Of a stretch of 64,000 nt of DNA, positions 27,470 through 38,998 are shown piece after piece. The notes under the pieces are model-generated. The model was not told where the DNA came from, did no database searches, and saw nothing but the letters and a program-made list of their open reading frames with translations. This DNA comes from Variovorax sp. 679 (lineage in GTDB: Bacteria > Pseudomonadota > Gammaproteobacteria > Burkholderiales > Burkholderiaceae_C): positions 620,001 to 684,000 of the forward strand of contig NZ_RXFS01000001.1 in NCBI RefSeq assembly GCF_003952185.1. Reading direction: 5' to 3'. Position 1 is the first letter of the stretch, and the number at the start of each line of letters is the position of its first letter. Made by a program: the position numbers and the translations under genes.

Positions 27470-28380
27470 GGCGTGTCTCCTTTCGCGGCAAGCGGGAGGC
27501 CGGCTGCCTGCCAGCCGTCGATCCCGCCGCGCAGGTAGCGGGCCTTCACGCCGGCCGCACGCAGCCGCATGGCCGTCGACCGGCCTACTTCGTGGCCGTA
27601 GACGCAGTAGACGATGACGTCGCGATCGGTCGGAAGCTCGCGCGACCAGTCACAAACGGCGGCCGGGTCGCGCCAGTGCGCGCCGGGAATCAGCGCCTGG
27701 GCGCGCTCGAAGACGCCCGCGCGTCGCACGTCGAGCACCAGGGCTCCGGCCAGCTCGTGCTGCCCGGCACCGAAAGGCTCACTCGCACCGTGCACCGCGA
27801 GCTGGTAGCGCTCGTAGACGCGCGCCCAGTCGATGCAGGCCACGCAGGCATCGACGTACGCGCCCGCCGACGCGCCGAAGTCCATGTGATAGGCGTGCTC
27901 GTACATGTCCAGCGCAAGGATCGGCACGCCGCCGGCAATCGCATGCGCGTGATCGGCTGCCCACTGGTTGACCAGCGTGCCCTCGCGCGGCTGAAACACC
28001 AGCAGCACCCAGCCGGAGCCACCGCCGAGCGCCTTGCCCATCGCGGTGAATTCATCCCGCCATCGCTCGACGCTGCCGAAATTGGCGGCCAGGGCCAGCG
28101 CCATGGCAGGCTCCATGGCCTGGCCGTCGCCGCCGAGGCCGCCGAAGTACAGCTCGTGCAGCAGCATTGAATTGGTGGCGACCAGCTCTTCGCGCTTGAG
28201 GCCGTTGAGCTGGAAACCGGCCAGGCCCGCAACGGGCTCCTTCGCCAGCTGCGCACGAATGGCATTGAGCCGCTTCACGGCCCCGCCATAGTTGTTCTGG
28301 TGATGGCTGCTCAGCAGCCTTGCGGACAGCCCGCGGATCGTCGCGGGGTCGAACGGCAGCGGTTGTGCGATGGCGTCCAT
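27466..28380 (-). CDS. Fe/Mn superoxide dismutase-rhodanese fusion (ChrC-ChrE-like)
   Basis: A 304-residue protein, start ATG 28380 with GAGGAG upstream. Residues 1-195 are a Fe/Mn superoxide dismutase with metal ligands His26 or His27 (SSHHQNNY), His75 (LLHELYF), Asp158 and His162 (DMYEHAYHMDF). Residues about 210-295 are a rhodanese domain with active Cys259 in YCVYGHEVGR. In chromate-resistance clusters of Cupriavidus these activities are separate genes (chrC and chrE). Here they are one polypeptide, between chrA and chrB. A likely job is removing superoxide formed during Cr(VI) reduction, with sulfane transfer for thiols. There is no signal peptide, so it is cytoplasmic. Confidence 0.92.
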   Translation of the reverse strand: MDAIAQPLPFDPATIRGLSARLLSSHHQNNYGGAVKRLNAIRAQLAKEPVAGLAGFQLNGLKREELVATNSMLLHELYFGGLGGDGQAMEPAMALALAANFGSVERWRDEFTAMGKALGGGSGWVLLVFQPREGTLVNQWAADHAHAIAGGVPILALDMYEHAYHMDFGASAGAYVDACVACIDWARVYERYQLAVHGASEPFGAGQHELAGALVLDVRRAGVFERAQALIPGAHWRDPAAVCDWSRELPTDRDVIVYCVYGHEVGRSTAMRLRAAGVKARYLRGGIDGWQAAGLPLAAKGDTP

Positions 28381-28391
28381 GGCGCATCTCC

Positions 28392-29765
<1,374 letters not shown>

Positions 29766-29796
29766 GGATGGCTCCGTTATGAGTCACCAGCGCTTG

Positions 29797-29810
29797 GACG
29801 GGACACCGTC
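29797..29810. promoter_or_regulatory. Palindrome GACGG-N4-CCGTC before chrA
   Basis: The perfect arms GACGG and CCGTC are separated by GACA, about 31 bp upstream of the chrA start. Its placement fits an operator in the chr promoter; the ChrB-like product could be the ligand-binding partner. No protein binding is shown. Confidence 0.4.
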
Positions 29811-29965
29811 TGACTTTGCAGACCGGGAGGCTGTTTTCCCGGGACGGGAATCGTAGCAGGACGACCGGCTTCCCGGTTGGTTTTCTCTTGCGGATCGACG
29901 CGCCAGGGGCCGCCGTTTCCGGGCGCGCGCCGCTTCCGCCAATCTGCGTTTCAGAGAGAAATGGG

Positions 29966-29990
29966 CAAAAAAATAGCCCCTTGCGGGGCC
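29966..29990 (-). terminator. Terminator of the tRNA-Ser gene
   Basis: Read on the minus strand: GGCCCCGCAAGGGGCTA, then seven T. The stem is GCCCC/GGGGC with a GCAA loop. It follows the tRNA 3' end by about 6 bases and serves as its intrinsic terminator. Confidence 0.85.
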
Positions 29991-29995
29991 ATTCT

Positions 29996-30085
29996 TGGAG
30001 GAGAGGGAGGGATTCGAACCCTCGGTACTATCGCTAGTACGCCTGATTTCGAGTCAGGTACATTCGACCACTCTGCCACCTCTCC
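29996..30085 (-). tRNA. tRNA-Ser (anticodon CGA)
   Basis: A class II tRNA of 90 bases including an encoded CCA. The acceptor stem is GGAGAGG/CCTCTCC, and the anticodon arm is CCTGACTCGAAATCAGG with anticodon CGA, which reads UCG. There is a long variable arm (CGTACTAGCGATAGTACCG) and a T arm GAGGGTTCGAATCCCTC. The discriminator base reads T, whereas serine tRNAs usually have G. It sits just downstream of serS with its own terminator. Confidence 0.96.
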
Positions 30086-30095
30086 GGTGCTGTCG

Positions 30096-30121
30096 AGCCT
30101 ACGATTCTAGCAGACAAAAAC
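30096..30121 (-). promoter_or_regulatory. Possible sigma-70 promoter of tRNA-Ser
   Basis: On the minus strand TAGAAT lies about 16 bases before the tRNA 5' end. A poor -35 (TTCAAA, 18 bases upstream) would sit in the serS terminator stem. It is consistent with separate transcription of the tRNA, but weak. Confidence 0.35.
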
Positions 30122-30138
30122 GGGGCTTTTGAAGCCCC
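30115..30138 (-). terminator. Terminator of serS
   Basis: On the minus strand: GGGGCTT, CA, AAAGCCCC, then GTTTTTG. It begins a few bases after the serS stop, and separates serS from the tRNA gene. Confidence 0.8.
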
Positions 30139-30144
30139 CTGCAA

Positions 30145-31485
<1,341 letters not shown>

Positions 31486-31538
31486 TTAGGTGGGCGTAGC
31501 ATCGGCGCCCCACCACCCCACCTCGAAGGGATTCAACG

Positions 31539-31940
31539 ATGGAAGCCTATCTGACATTCAACGGCAACGCCGCCGAAGCGCTCGCGTTCTACGCCAGGGC
31601 GCTGGACGGCAAGGTTGTCTTCAGCATGACCTTCGGCGAGAGCCCGGCTGGCGGCGACACGCCCGCTGCCTACAAGGACAAGATCATGCACGCCACGCTC
31701 GAGGCCCGCGGCCACAAGCTGATGGCCTCCGATGCCCCGCCCGAATGGCCTTTCGAGGGCTACAAGGGCTTTTCGCTGTCGGTGCAGGCCAACAACGTGG
31801 ACGAGGGCAAGAAGCTGTTCGACGCGCTGGCCGCAGGCGGCCAGGTGACGATGCCTTATGGCCCGCAGTTCTGGGCCACGGGCTTCGGCATGCTGACCGA
31901 CAAGTTCGGCGTGGCCTGGATGGTGAACTGCGAGAAGTAG
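31539..31940 (+). CDS. VOC/glyoxalase-fold protein, PhnB-like
   Basis: A 133-residue single VOC protein. The start MEAYLTFNGNAAEALAFYAR is that of the PhnB/3-demethylubiquinone methyltransferase-like group. Later blocks, KIMHATLEARGHKLMASDAP and PYGPQFWATGFGMLTDKFGV, complete the fold. The metal or substrate is not predictable and members vary in activity. GAAGGG lies upstream of the ATG. It is monocistronic and divergent from serS. Confidence 0.85.
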   Translation: MEAYLTFNGNAAEALAFYARALDGKVVFSMTFGESPAGGDTPAAYKDKIMHATLEARGHKLMASDAPPEWPFEGYKGFSLSVQANNVDEGKKLFDALAAGGQVTMPYGPQFWATGFGMLTDKFGVAWMVNCEK

Positions 31941-31943
31941 AGC

Positions 31944-32042
31944 CCCCCGGCTTTTCACTGCGCTTCGCTCCGTGTAATTCGCCACCCCCCAAGGGGGAGG
32001 CGCGGCTCGCCTTGGGGCGGCCCGGCGGCGGCCGCCCTGCTT
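31944..32042. repeat. GC-rich intergenic repeat-like element
   Basis: A 100 bp segment between convergent genes with CCCCCCGGCTTTTC, then CTGCGCTTCGCTCCGTGT, then an internal CCCCCAAGGGGG hairpin and CGCCTTGGGGCGGCCC. It is the same general style as the repeats at 10504-10602 and 53214-53300 (C-run, CTTCG(C)TCCGTGT-like block, G/C hairpins) but only loosely alike. It probably acts as a bidirectional RNA stem for the converging genes. Confidence 0.5.
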
Positions 32043-32043
32043 T

Positions 32044-33009
32044 TCAGGCGACTGTCGAAGGATCGACGTTCGCCCCGCAGACGATCAGGCACACCTTCTC
32101 GCCCGCGCCCGGCACGTAGGCACCGGTCTGCAGCGCCGCCAGCGGCAGTGCTGCGGCCGGTTCCACTGCCAGCTTCAGTTCCTTCCACAGCCACTGCTGG
32201 GCGGCGCGGATGGATTCGTCGGACAGCAGCAGCGCCTGCCGCACCTGCTGCTGCGTGATTTCCCACGAAATGGCGCCAATGCGGCGCGCGCCGAGCGAGT
32301 CGGCCGCGATGCCGCCCACTTCCACATCGACCGGCTCGCCGGCTTCGCGGGCACGGAACAGCGTGGGCGCCTTCTCGGGTTCGAGTGCCACGACGCGGGC
32401 GCGCTGCTCGAACCACGCGGCGAGGCCGCCGATCAGGCCGCCACCGCCCACGCTCACCAGCACTGCATCGGGCAGGCCGCCCTGCTGCTCGATCTCGCGG
32501 CCCAGCGTGCCGGCACCGGCCACCACTTCGGGCTGGTCATAGGCATGGGTGAGCAAGGCGCCCGATTCCTTCTGGCGCGTCAGGCACGCGGCCAGCGCAT
32601 CGGGATACAGCTCGCCGACGACGACCACTTCCGCCCCCAGCGCACGCAGCCGCGCGCGCTTGGCTTCGGGCGACACGCCCGGCAGGAACACCTGGCAGGG
32701 CACGCCCAGCGCGCGCGCAGCGGCGGCCGTGGCGATGCCCGCGTTGCCGCCGGAGGCGACGACCACGCCGCTTTGCGGGATGTCGTTGGCCAGCAGCCGG
32801 TTCATCATGCCGCGCGCCTTGAAGCTGCCGCTGACCTGCGTGTGCTCGAGCTTGAGCCAGATCTCGGCGCCCGGCGCCTCGATGCCGAAGGCCGCCGCAG
32901 GCAGTTTCCACAGCGGCGTTTCGCGCAGGAAGTGGCCGGCGCGCTCGCCCAGTCTTTGCGAGGCGCTATTGATTTCGGAGCGCCAGTCGATGGTTTGCGT
33001 GTGATTCAA
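32044..33009 (-). CDS. PLP-dependent serine/threonine dehydratase-like enzyme
   Basis: A fold-type II PLP enzyme. I start it at TTG 33009, whose TTG overlaps the ispH stop (TTGA), giving 321 residues; no ATG is available before the conserved core. The PLP Lys lies in [15 protein letters not shown], a phosphate-binding loop in [16 protein letters not shown], and a glycine motif in [15 protein letters not shown]. The sequence resembles threonine/serine dehydratases (ilvA/tdcB group), including a C-terminal CGANVDPS block, but the substrate is uncertain. It probably belongs to the fkpB-ispH transcript. It lacks the ACT regulatory domain of biosynthetic IlvA. Confidence 0.85.
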   Translation of the reverse strand: MNHTQTIDWRSEINSASQRLGERAGHFLRETPLWKLPAAAFGIEAPGAEIWLKLEHTQVSGSFKARGMMNRLLANDIPQSGVVVASGGNAGIATAAAARALGVPCQVFLPGVSPEAKRARLRALGAEVVVVGELYPDALAACLTRQKESGALLTHAYDQPEVVAGAGTLGREIEQQGGLPDAVLVSVGGGGLIGGLAAWFEQRARVVALEPEKAPTLFRAREAGEPVDVEVGGIAADSLGARRIGAISWEITQQQVRQALLLSDESIRAAQQWLWKELKLAVEPAAALPLAALQTGAYVPGAGEKVCLIVCGANVDPSTVA

Positions 33010-33977
33010 GAGATGTGTCCAGGAGGCGGAATGTCGTCGAGCTTGAGGCCCTTGGGGAGCGGGAACTTGATGGTCTCCTCGATGCCGTCCATCTTGCGGA
33101 CCGACACCGCGCCGAACGCACGCACGCGGTCGATCACCTCGCGCACCAGCACTTCGGGGGCCGAGGCGCCGGCCGTGAGGCCGATGCGCGTCTTGCCCTC
33201 GAACCACTCGGGCTTCAGTTCGGCGGCCGAATCGACCATGTAGCTCTCGGTGCCCAGCCGCTGCGCCAGTTCGCGCAGCCGGTTGCTGTTGGAGCTGGTG
33301 GGGCTGCCGACCACGATCACGAGGTCGACCTGCGGGCTCATGATCTTCACCGCGTCCTGGCGGTTCTGGGTGGCATAGCAGATGTCCTGCTGCTTGGGCT
33401 CGCGCACGCTGGGAAAGCGCGCGCGCACCGCGGCGGCGATGTCGGCGGCATCGTCCACGCTCAGCGTGGTCTGGGTGACCACCGCGAGCCTCTCGGTCTG
33501 CGCCGGCGAGACCTTCGCCACGTCTTCCACGTCTTCCACGAGGTGGATGCCGCTCGACAGCTGGCCCATCGTGCCCTCGACCTCGGGGTGCCCCTTGTGG
33601 CCGATCATGATGAACTCGTAGCCCTCCTTCGCGAGCTTGGCGACCTCGACGTGCACCTTGGTCACCAGCGGGCAGGTGGCGTCGAAGATCGAGAAGCCGC
33701 GGTCGCGCGCCTCCTGCTCCACCGCCTTGCTCACGCCGTGCGCGCTGAACACCAGCGTGGCGCCGGGCGGCACGTCGGACAGTTCCTCGATGAAGATCGC
33801 ACCCTTGGACTTGAGCTCGTTCACCACGTAGGTGTTGTGCACGATCTCGTGGCGCACATAGATCGGCGCGCCGAACTTGGCGATGGCGCGCTCGACGATC
33901 TCGATGGCGCGGTCCACGCCCGCGCAGAAGCCGCGCGGCTCGGCAAGGATGACTTCGGAGATGCCGGTGGTGTTCAT
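33006..33977 (-). CDS. ispH: IspH, 4-hydroxy-3-methylbut-2-enyl diphosphate reductase
   Basis: A 323-residue iron-sulphur enzyme that makes IPP and DMAPP in the last MEP-pathway step. The three conserved cluster Cys are seen in [23 protein letters not shown] and [11 protein letters not shown]. Other signatures: [11 protein letters not shown] and [17 protein letters not shown]. Start ATG 33977 overlaps the fkpB stop (ATGA). It is standard for beta-proteobacteria to have fkpB next to ispH. Confidence 0.97.
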   Translation of the reverse strand: MNTTGISEVILAEPRGFCAGVDRAIEIVERAIAKFGAPIYVRHEIVHNTYVVNELKSKGAIFIEELSDVPPGATLVFSAHGVSKAVEQEARDRGFSIFDATCPLVTKVHVEVAKLAKEGYEFIMIGHKGHPEVEGTMGQLSSGIHLVEDVEDVAKVSPAQTERLAVVTQTTLSVDDAADIAAAVRARFPSVREPKQQDICYATQNRQDAVKIMSPQVDLVIVVGSPTSSNSNRLRELAQRLGTESYMVDSAAELKPEWFEGKTRIGLTAGASAPEVLVREVIDRVRAFGAVSVRKMDGIEETIKFPLPKGLKLDDIPPPGHIS

Positions 33978-34417
33978 AGCACGCCGATGAGCTTCACTTC
34001 GAAGGTCACGGGCTGGCCCGCCAGCGGATGGTTGAAGTCGAAGCGCACGCCGGTCTCGTTCGATTCGATCACCGCGCCCGCGTAGCTGCCCGTGCCGTCC
34101 GGCGTGGGGAACTGCACCACGTCGCCGACGGCGTACTGCTCGTCGGGGTCGCCCATCTGCGCGAGCAGCTTCCTGGCCACCCACTGCTGCATGTCGGGAT
34201 TGCGATCGCCGAAAGCCTCGCCGGCGGGCAGCTCGAAGGTGGCGTGCGTGCCCTCTTCCAGGCCCATCAGGCGCTGCTCCATGGCTGGAGAAAGCTCGCC
34301 GGTCCCCAGCGACAGGGTCGCGGGCTTGTCGGCAAAAGTGTTGATGATGTCGCCCGCCGGGCCGGCCAGCCGGTAGTGCAGGGTGAGAAAAGAGCCGGAA
34401 TTCACGACTTGGGACAT
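33974..34417 (-). CDS. fkpB: FKBP-type peptidyl-prolyl isomerase (FkpB/SlpA)
   Basis: A 147-residue SlyD-like FKBP, start ATG 34417. The FKBP half reads [20 protein letters not shown], with the insert-in-flap domain then [20 protein letters not shown]. It lacks the His-rich tail of SlyD. It catalyses prolyl cis/trans isomerisation and may help IspH or other proteins fold; the fkpB-ispH pairing is widespread. It is divergent from radC, whose possible longer N-terminus would overlap it, and no ribosome site is obvious. Confidence 0.92.
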   Translation of the reverse strand: MSQVVNSGSFLTLHYRLAGPAGDIINTFADKPATLSLGTGELSPAMEQRLMGLEEGTHATFELPAGEAFGDRNPDMQQWVARKLLAQMGDPDEQYAVGDVVQFPTPDGTGSYAGAVIESNETGVRFDFNHPLAGQPVTFEVKLIGVL

Positions 34418-34523
34418 GGAGCAGCGGAGGTGGGCAAAGAGAGGGAGGTGTCCCGATAAACTGGGCTTCATTTTAAGGACCGGGACTTCCACCCGGCTCC
34501 GCCAAGGTTTCACCCAGGGTTTC

Positions 34524-35201
34524 ATGGCATTCAAGGACCTCCCTCTAGACGCCCGCCCGCGCGAAAAGCTCATCTCGCGCGGCGCTTCCGCGCTGGCAGA
34601 CGCCGAGCTGCTGGCCCTGCTGCTGCGCACCGGCGTGGCGGGCAAGAACGTGCTGCAGCTCGCGCAGCAGCTGCTCGAACGCTTCGGCGGGCTCTCGGGG
34701 CTGCTGCACACCGGCGCCGAAGACCTCAAGTCGGTCAAGGGCATGGGCGGCAGCACCAAGCGCTCCGAACTGATCGCGGTGCTCGAGCTGGCGCGCCGCG
34801 CCATGGGCGAAAGACTGCGCGAGCGCGCGGTGTTCGACTCGCCCGAGACGGTCAAGCAGTACCTGCAGCTGCACATCGGCACGCGCCCCCACGAAGTGTT
34901 CGCGGTGGTCTTCCTCGACGTGCAGCACCGCCTGATCGCGCTGGAGGAAATGTTCCGCGGCACGCTCACGCAGACCAGCGTCTATCCGCGCGAGGTGGTC
35001 ACGCGCGCCATCCACCACCGGGCCGCGGCCGTGGTGCTGGCGCACAACCACCCCAGCGGCAGCCTCGAGCCCTCGCGCGCCGACGAATCGCTCACGCAGA
35101 CGCTGCGCGCCGCCCTCGCGCTGGTGGACGTGCGGGTGCTCGACCACATCATCGTAAGCCCCGGACAGAGCCTTTCGATGGCCGAAAAGGGATTGATCTG
35201 A
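34524..35201 (+). CDS. radC: RadC-family JAB/MPN protein
   Basis: A 225-residue protein from ATG 34524. The N-terminal helix-hairpin-helix-like region ([40 protein letters not shown]) precedes a JAMM domain with the metal motif [16 protein letters not shown]. RadC was named for DNA repair, but its actual activity is uncertain. Residues in a longer upstream frame are excluded because they overlap fkpB. The stop overlaps the smr start (TGATG). Confidence 0.93.
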   Translation: MAFKDLPLDARPREKLISRGASALADAELLALLLRTGVAGKNVLQLAQQLLERFGGLSGLLHTGAEDLKSVKGMGGSTKRSELIAVLELARRAMGERLRERAVFDSPETVKQYLQLHIGTRPHEVFAVVFLDVQHRLIALEEMFRGTLTQTSVYPREVVTRAIHHRAAAVVLAHNHPSGSLEPSRADESLTQTLRAALALVDVRVLDHIIVSPGQSLSMAEKGLI

Positions 35202-35857
35202 TGGCCGCGCGCTCCCCTTCCCTCAAGAACCTCGCCGACCTCAAGCAGGTGCAGCGCGCGCTCGCCGAAACCCGCGAGCGCGAAGCCGCCGAGGCTGCAG
35301 CCAAGGCCCAGGCCGAACGCAAGCGCGCCGCCGAGAAAGACCTGTTCGCCCGCGCCATCGGCGCCACCGAGCCGCTGCGCCGCAAGGCCGTGGTGCCGCT
35401 CGCGCCGGAGCCACCCGCCCCCATCCCGGTGCAGCACCAGCTCGACGAGCAGCGCGTGCTGCGCGAATCGCTCTCCGACGAGTTCGACGTGACCACGCTG
35501 CTCGACGTGGACGACGCCATGAGCTTCCGCCGGCCCGGCATCGGCACCGACGTGACGGCACGGCTGCGCAAGGGCGACTGGGCCATCCAGGCGCAAGTCG
35601 ATCTGCACGGGCTGCGCAGCGACGAGGCGCGCGAGGCGCTCGGCAGCTTCATCCGCAATGCCAACAAGCAGGGGCTGCGCTGCGTGCGCGTGGTGCACGG
35701 CAAGGGCCTGGGCTCTCCGGGCAAGCAGCCCGTGCTCAAGACCAAGACCCAGCGCTGGCTGATCCAGAAGAACGAGGTGATCGCCTTCGTGCAGGCCAAG
35801 CCGGCCGAAGGTGGTGCCGGGGCGCTGGTGGTGCTGCTGGCGCCTGCGCGGCGCTGA
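35201..35857 (+). CDS. Smr-domain nuclease-like protein
   Basis: A 218-residue protein with an N-terminal charged helical region (about 10-50, KQVQRALAETREREAAEAAA) and a C-terminal Smr domain: QVDLHGLRSDEAREALGSFI, then VRVVHGKGLGS and GGAGALVVLLAPARR. The DLHG and HGKG motifs suit the MutS2-type nuclease family. It is coupled to radC. The DNA or RNA target is unknown. Confidence 0.9.
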   Translation: MAARSPSLKNLADLKQVQRALAETREREAAEAAAKAQAERKRAAEKDLFARAIGATEPLRRKAVVPLAPEPPAPIPVQHQLDEQRVLRESLSDEFDVTTLLDVDDAMSFRRPGIGTDVTARLRKGDWAIQAQVDLHGLRSDEAREALGSFIRNANKQGLRCVRVVHGKGLGSPGKQPVLKTKTQRWLIQKNEVIAFVQAKPAEGGAGALVVLLAPARR

Positions 35858-35882
35858 GCCGCACGGAGCCTTCCGCGTTTCC

Positions 35883-37106
35883 TCAGGCCAGCAGGTTCTT
35901 CAGCGGCACCGCTGCATCGGCCACTGCCGCCGCATCCGGGCTGCGGCCCGCTTCGAGCAGCTTGCGGCTCATCATGTGGTCGACCGGCGCGTTCACAGAT
36001 TCGACGCACACGAGCTGCCCGTCGACGTAGTGGAACAGCGAGAACGCTTCAGGCTTCGGCCCCGCGCGGCGCACGCTGCTCAGGCCCGGCGTGCCCTCGG
36101 CCGGCATCAGGCCGACCATCTGCAGGCGCATGCTGCCCTGGTCGGACCAGAACCACGCTATCGCATCGTGCGCACGCGCCGCGCCGGTCAGCGTGGCGAC
36201 CGCCGTGCGCGCCTGGTCGTTGGCGTTCTGCACCGATTCGAGCCGCAGCGCGCGGCCCGCGCGGCGGTCGGGAAAGCGCGTGCAGTCGCCCACTGCGAGC
36301 ACGTCGGTCGCGCTGGTCTGCATGTGGCCGTCGACCACGATGCCGTCCGCGCACTCGATGCCGGCCGCCTGCGCGAGCACTGTCTCCGGCACGGCGCCGA
36401 TGCCCAGCAGCAGCAGGTCGACCGGCTGCTTCACGCCGTTGACCTGCAGCGACACCAGCCGGTCACCCTCGACCTCGAACGCGCCCGTCCGTGCGCCGAG
36501 CACGATGTCGATACCCGCCGCGCGATGCGTGGCCAGCACGTGCGCCGACAGCTCGGGCGACACGGCGCGCCCCAGCAGGCGCGGCGCGCTCTCGATCACC
36601 TGCACCGTCTTGCCCAGCGCCTTGGCGGTGGCCGCCACTTCGAGCCCGATGAAGCCACCGCCGAGCACCGTCACGCTTTGGGCCGCTGCGAGCCGCTCGC
36701 GCAGGCGATGCGCTTCGTCGGCCGCGCGCAGGCTCGCGACGTTCTCGAGGCCCGGCTTCAGGTCGGGCATCTGGCGTGCCCGCGTGCCGGTGGCCAGCAC
36801 CAGCTGTTGCCACGGCAGGATCGCGCCCGAACGCAGCGTGACGGTGTGCGCCTCGCGGTCGATCGCAACGGCGGCATCGCCCAGGTGCAGCGTGATGCCC
36901 GCTTCGCGATACCAGTCGGCGGCCTTGTGCGGCTGCGTGGTTTCCTCCGCGCTCTTGAGGAATGCCTTGGAGAGCGGCGGCCGGTGATACGGCTCGCAAG
37001 CCTCCTCGCAGACCAGGTGCACGCGCGCGCCCTGCCCGGCTTCAGCAAGGCCGGCGCAGAGCTGGGCCGCGGCGTGGCCGCCGCCGATGATGACGATGGA
37101 ATTCAT
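35883..37106 (-). CDS. Ferredoxin-reductase-like FAD/NAD(P)-dependent oxidoreductase
   Basis: A 407-residue flavoprotein of the rubredoxin/ferredoxin reductase group. An FAD motif at the N-terminus (IVIIGGGHAAAQLCAGL), a second dinucleotide motif for NAD(P)H (VTVLGGGFIGLEVAATAKAL), and an FAD-contact DVLAVGDCTRFPD are visible. The C-terminal reductase domain is present. It would deliver electrons to a ferredoxin, oxygenase or haem protein. It is on the same strand as, and 42 bp downstream of, a truncated haemoglobin gene. No ferredoxin or oxygenase gene is adjacent. Confidence 0.88.
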   Translation of the reverse strand: MNSIVIIGGGHAAAQLCAGLAEAGQGARVHLVCEEACEPYHRPPLSKAFLKSAEETTQPHKAADWYREAGITLHLGDAAVAIDREAHTVTLRSGAILPWQQLVLATGTRARQMPDLKPGLENVASLRAADEAHRLRERLAAAQSVTVLGGGFIGLEVAATAKALGKTVQVIESAPRLLGRAVSPELSAHVLATHRAAGIDIVLGARTGAFEVEGDRLVSLQVNGVKQPVDLLLLGIGAVPETVLAQAAGIECADGIVVDGHMQTSATDVLAVGDCTRFPDRRAGRALRLESVQNANDQARTAVATLTGAARAHDAIAWFWSDQGSMRLQMVGLMPAEGTPGLSSVRRAGPKPEAFSLFHYVDGQLVCVESVNAPVDHMMSRKLLEAGRSPDAAAVADAAVPLKNLLA

Positions 37107-37148
37107 GGAGAAGCGTCTTTCGAAGTCGTTGTGTGTTCTGGCCGGCGG

Positions 37149-37568
37149 TCATTCACCGCGATTGCGCATCCAGTCGGCGGTCTTGAAGAAAGAGTCGCGC
37201 AGACGCGCGCGCAAGTCTTCGGGCACTTCGGTCTCCCCCATCGCCTGATCCATGCAGGCCAGCCACTGGTCCCGCTCCTTGATGCCGATGGTGTGGCCGC
37301 CGATGCTCTGCGGCAGGTGGCGCGCGCGCAGCATCGGATGGCCGAAGCGGTCTGTGTAGTGCTGCGGCCCGCCCAGCCAGCCGCACAGGAACCAGAAGAG
37401 GCGCTGGCGCGCGTTGTCGAGGCTGGTGCCGTGCACGGCGCGCAGTTGCGCATAGGCCGGTTCGAGGTCCATCAGGTCGTAGAAGCGCTCGACCAGCGCC
37501 TCCACCTTGGGCTCGCCGCCGATCCAGTCGAACGGCGTGCCGGCGGGCGGCTTTTCTTGAATCTGCAT
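37149..37568 (-). CDS. Group II truncated haemoglobin
   Basis: A 139-residue 2/2 haemoglobin. It has the group II pattern: ERFYDLMDLEPAYAQLRAVH, then WFLCGWLGGPQHYTDRFGHP with the distal pocket, and a proximal His in MLRARHLPQSIG. The C-terminal QWLACMDQAMGETEVP is also typical. Such proteins bind O2 and NO. Proximity to an NAD(P)H flavoprotein suggests a NO/O2 reductase pair, which is inference. The start ATG is at 37568; fabV follows 27 bp upstream. Confidence 0.93.
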   Translation of the reverse strand: MQIQEKPPAGTPFDWIGGEPKVEALVERFYDLMDLEPAYAQLRAVHGTSLDNARQRLFWFLCGWLGGPQHYTDRFGHPMLRARHLPQSIGGHTIGIKERDQWLACMDQAMGETEVPEDLRARLRDSFFKTADWMRNRGE

Positions 37569-37595
37569 GGGCGGAAGTATCCCTTGAGGCGTCCT

Positions 37596-38792
37596 CTAGA
37601 CCTGCACGAGGCCCGGAATGCCCACATCGGGGTTCACGTCGGCCTCGTAGTCGACGCCCTCCACCGCAAAGCCGAAGAGGCGCAGGAACTCGGTCTTGTA
37701 GCCCGCGAAGTCGGTGAGCTCGTCGAGGTTGGCGTCGGTCACCTGCGGCCAGAGCTCCAGCACGCGCGACTGCACCTGCGGCGCCAGTTCCTTGTAGTCG
37801 GCGCGCAGGCGGCCTTCCTCGTCGATGTGCGGCGTGCCGCCGTAGAGGCTTTCGGCGTAGAGCCCGTGCACCTGCTCGATGCAGCCCTCGTGCGTGCCCT
37901 GCGCCTTCATCACCTTGAACAGCAGCGACAGGTACAGCGGCATCATCGGAATGGCCGAGCTGGCCTGCGTGACCACCGCCTTCAGCACCGACACGCGTGC
38001 GTCGCCGCCCTTGGCTGCCAGCTGTGCGCGAATGTCCAGCACCTTCTGGTCCAGGTCCTTCTTGGCCGCGCCGATGGAGCCGTTCCAGTAGATGTCGTGC
38101 GTGATCTGCTCGCCCAGGTAGGTGAAGGCCGTGGTCTTCGCGCCGTCGGCCAGCACGCCGGCCTGCTGCAGCGCGTCGATCCACATCTGCCAGTCTTCGC
38201 CGCCCATCACGGCCACGGTGTTGTCGATTTCTTCCTGCGTCGCGGGCTCGAGCACTGTTTCCTTCACGGTCCCGCTGTCGGTGTCGAGACCGCGCAGGTT
38301 CACCGCCTTGCCGATGGGCTTGAGCACCGAGTTGAAGACCTGGCCGGTCTTCGGATGCGTGCGCCGCGGCGCGGCCAGGCTGTAGACCACGAGGTCGACC
38401 TGCCCGAGATCGGCACGGATGGTGTCGATGACCTGCTGCTTCATCGCATCGGAAAAGCCGTCGCCGTTGATGCTCCTGGCGTAGCGGCCTTCGGCGTGTG
38501 CCGCGCGTTCGAAGGCGGCGGTGTTGTACCAGCCGGGCGAGCCGGGCTTGGTCTCGCTGCCGGCGCGCTCGAAGAACACGCCGAGCGTGTCGGCACCGCA
38601 GCCGAAGGCGGCCGTGATGCGCGCGGCCAGGCCGTAGCCGGTCGATGCGCCGATCACCAGCACCTTCTTCGGACCGCCTTCGATGGCGGGCCTGGCCTTG
38701 ACGTATTCGATCTGCTGGCGGACGTTGGCTTCGCAGCCGGTGGGATGAGTGGTGACGCAGATGAAGCCGCGCACGCGGGGTTTGATGATCAT
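37596..38792 (-). CDS. fabV: FabV-type trans-2-enoyl-ACP/CoA reductase
   Basis: A 398-residue FabV, start ATG 38792. The NAD(P)H loop near 40-60 reads [20 protein letters not shown]. The catalytic Yx8K is visible as [10 protein letters not shown]. Other family blocks: [20 protein letters not shown] and [19 protein letters not shown]. It reduces enoyl-ACP in fatty-acid synthesis and is a triclosan-tolerant alternative to FabI. A longer upstream frame is rejected because it lacks family sequence. Confidence 0.96.
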   Translation of the reverse strand: MIIKPRVRGFICVTTHPTGCEANVRQQIEYVKARPAIEGGPKKVLVIGASTGYGLAARITAAFGCGADTLGVFFERAGSETKPGSPGWYNTAAFERAAHAEGRYARSINGDGFSDAMKQQVIDTIRADLGQVDLVVYSLAAPRRTHPKTGQVFNSVLKPIGKAVNLRGLDTDSGTVKETVLEPATQEEIDNTVAVMGGEDWQMWIDALQQAGVLADGAKTTAFTYLGEQITHDIYWNGSIGAAKKDLDQKVLDIRAQLAAKGGDARVSVLKAVVTQASSAIPMMPLYLSLLFKVMKAQGTHEGCIEQVHGLYAESLYGGTPHIDEEGRLRADYKELAPQVQSRVLELWPQVTDANLDELTDFAGYKTEFLRLFGFAVEGVDYEADVNPDVGIPGLVQV

Positions 38793-38912
38793 GAGGATCT
38801 CGCTCGAAGAGATGCTGGAGGAAGGCGGGAAGGACCGGGAGAAAGGCGCCCGAAGCGCTTTTTTTTGCGCCGCGAATTTAACCCAGCCCGAAAAGGCGGC
38901 CTTCAGCTTAAC

Positions 38913-38924
38913 CATATGCATATG
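38913..38924. promoter_or_regulatory. 12-bp palindrome CATATGCATATG
   Basis: A perfect palindrome between fabV and the divergent ABC transporter, four bases before the -35 box of the possible transporter promoter and about 120 bp before the fabV start. Its position fits a shared operator. Confidence 0.4.
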
Positions 38925-38928
38925 TCGA

Positions 38929-38956
38929 TTGACGATTTAATAATCAGGGGTTTTAT
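38929..38956 (+). promoter_or_regulatory. Possible sigma-70 promoter of the ABC transporter operon
   Basis: TTGACG, 16 bases, TTTTAT, in an AT-rich patch, about 42 bp before the ATG at 38999. The -35 box is good and the -10 is moderate. Confidence 0.45.
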
Positions 38957-38998
38957 TGATATGGTCTCGCCCCTCTGCTTTCCACCAAGGAGAAGAAC

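Noticed and set aside
30001..30090. Possible mobile-element attachment site at the tRNA-Ser gene
   Set aside because: No integrase gene or repeated tRNA 3' end is seen nearby.
34383..34523. Longer N-terminus for RadC
   Set aside because: It overlaps the start of fkpB on the other strand and has no RadC sequence; RadC begins at MAFKDLP.
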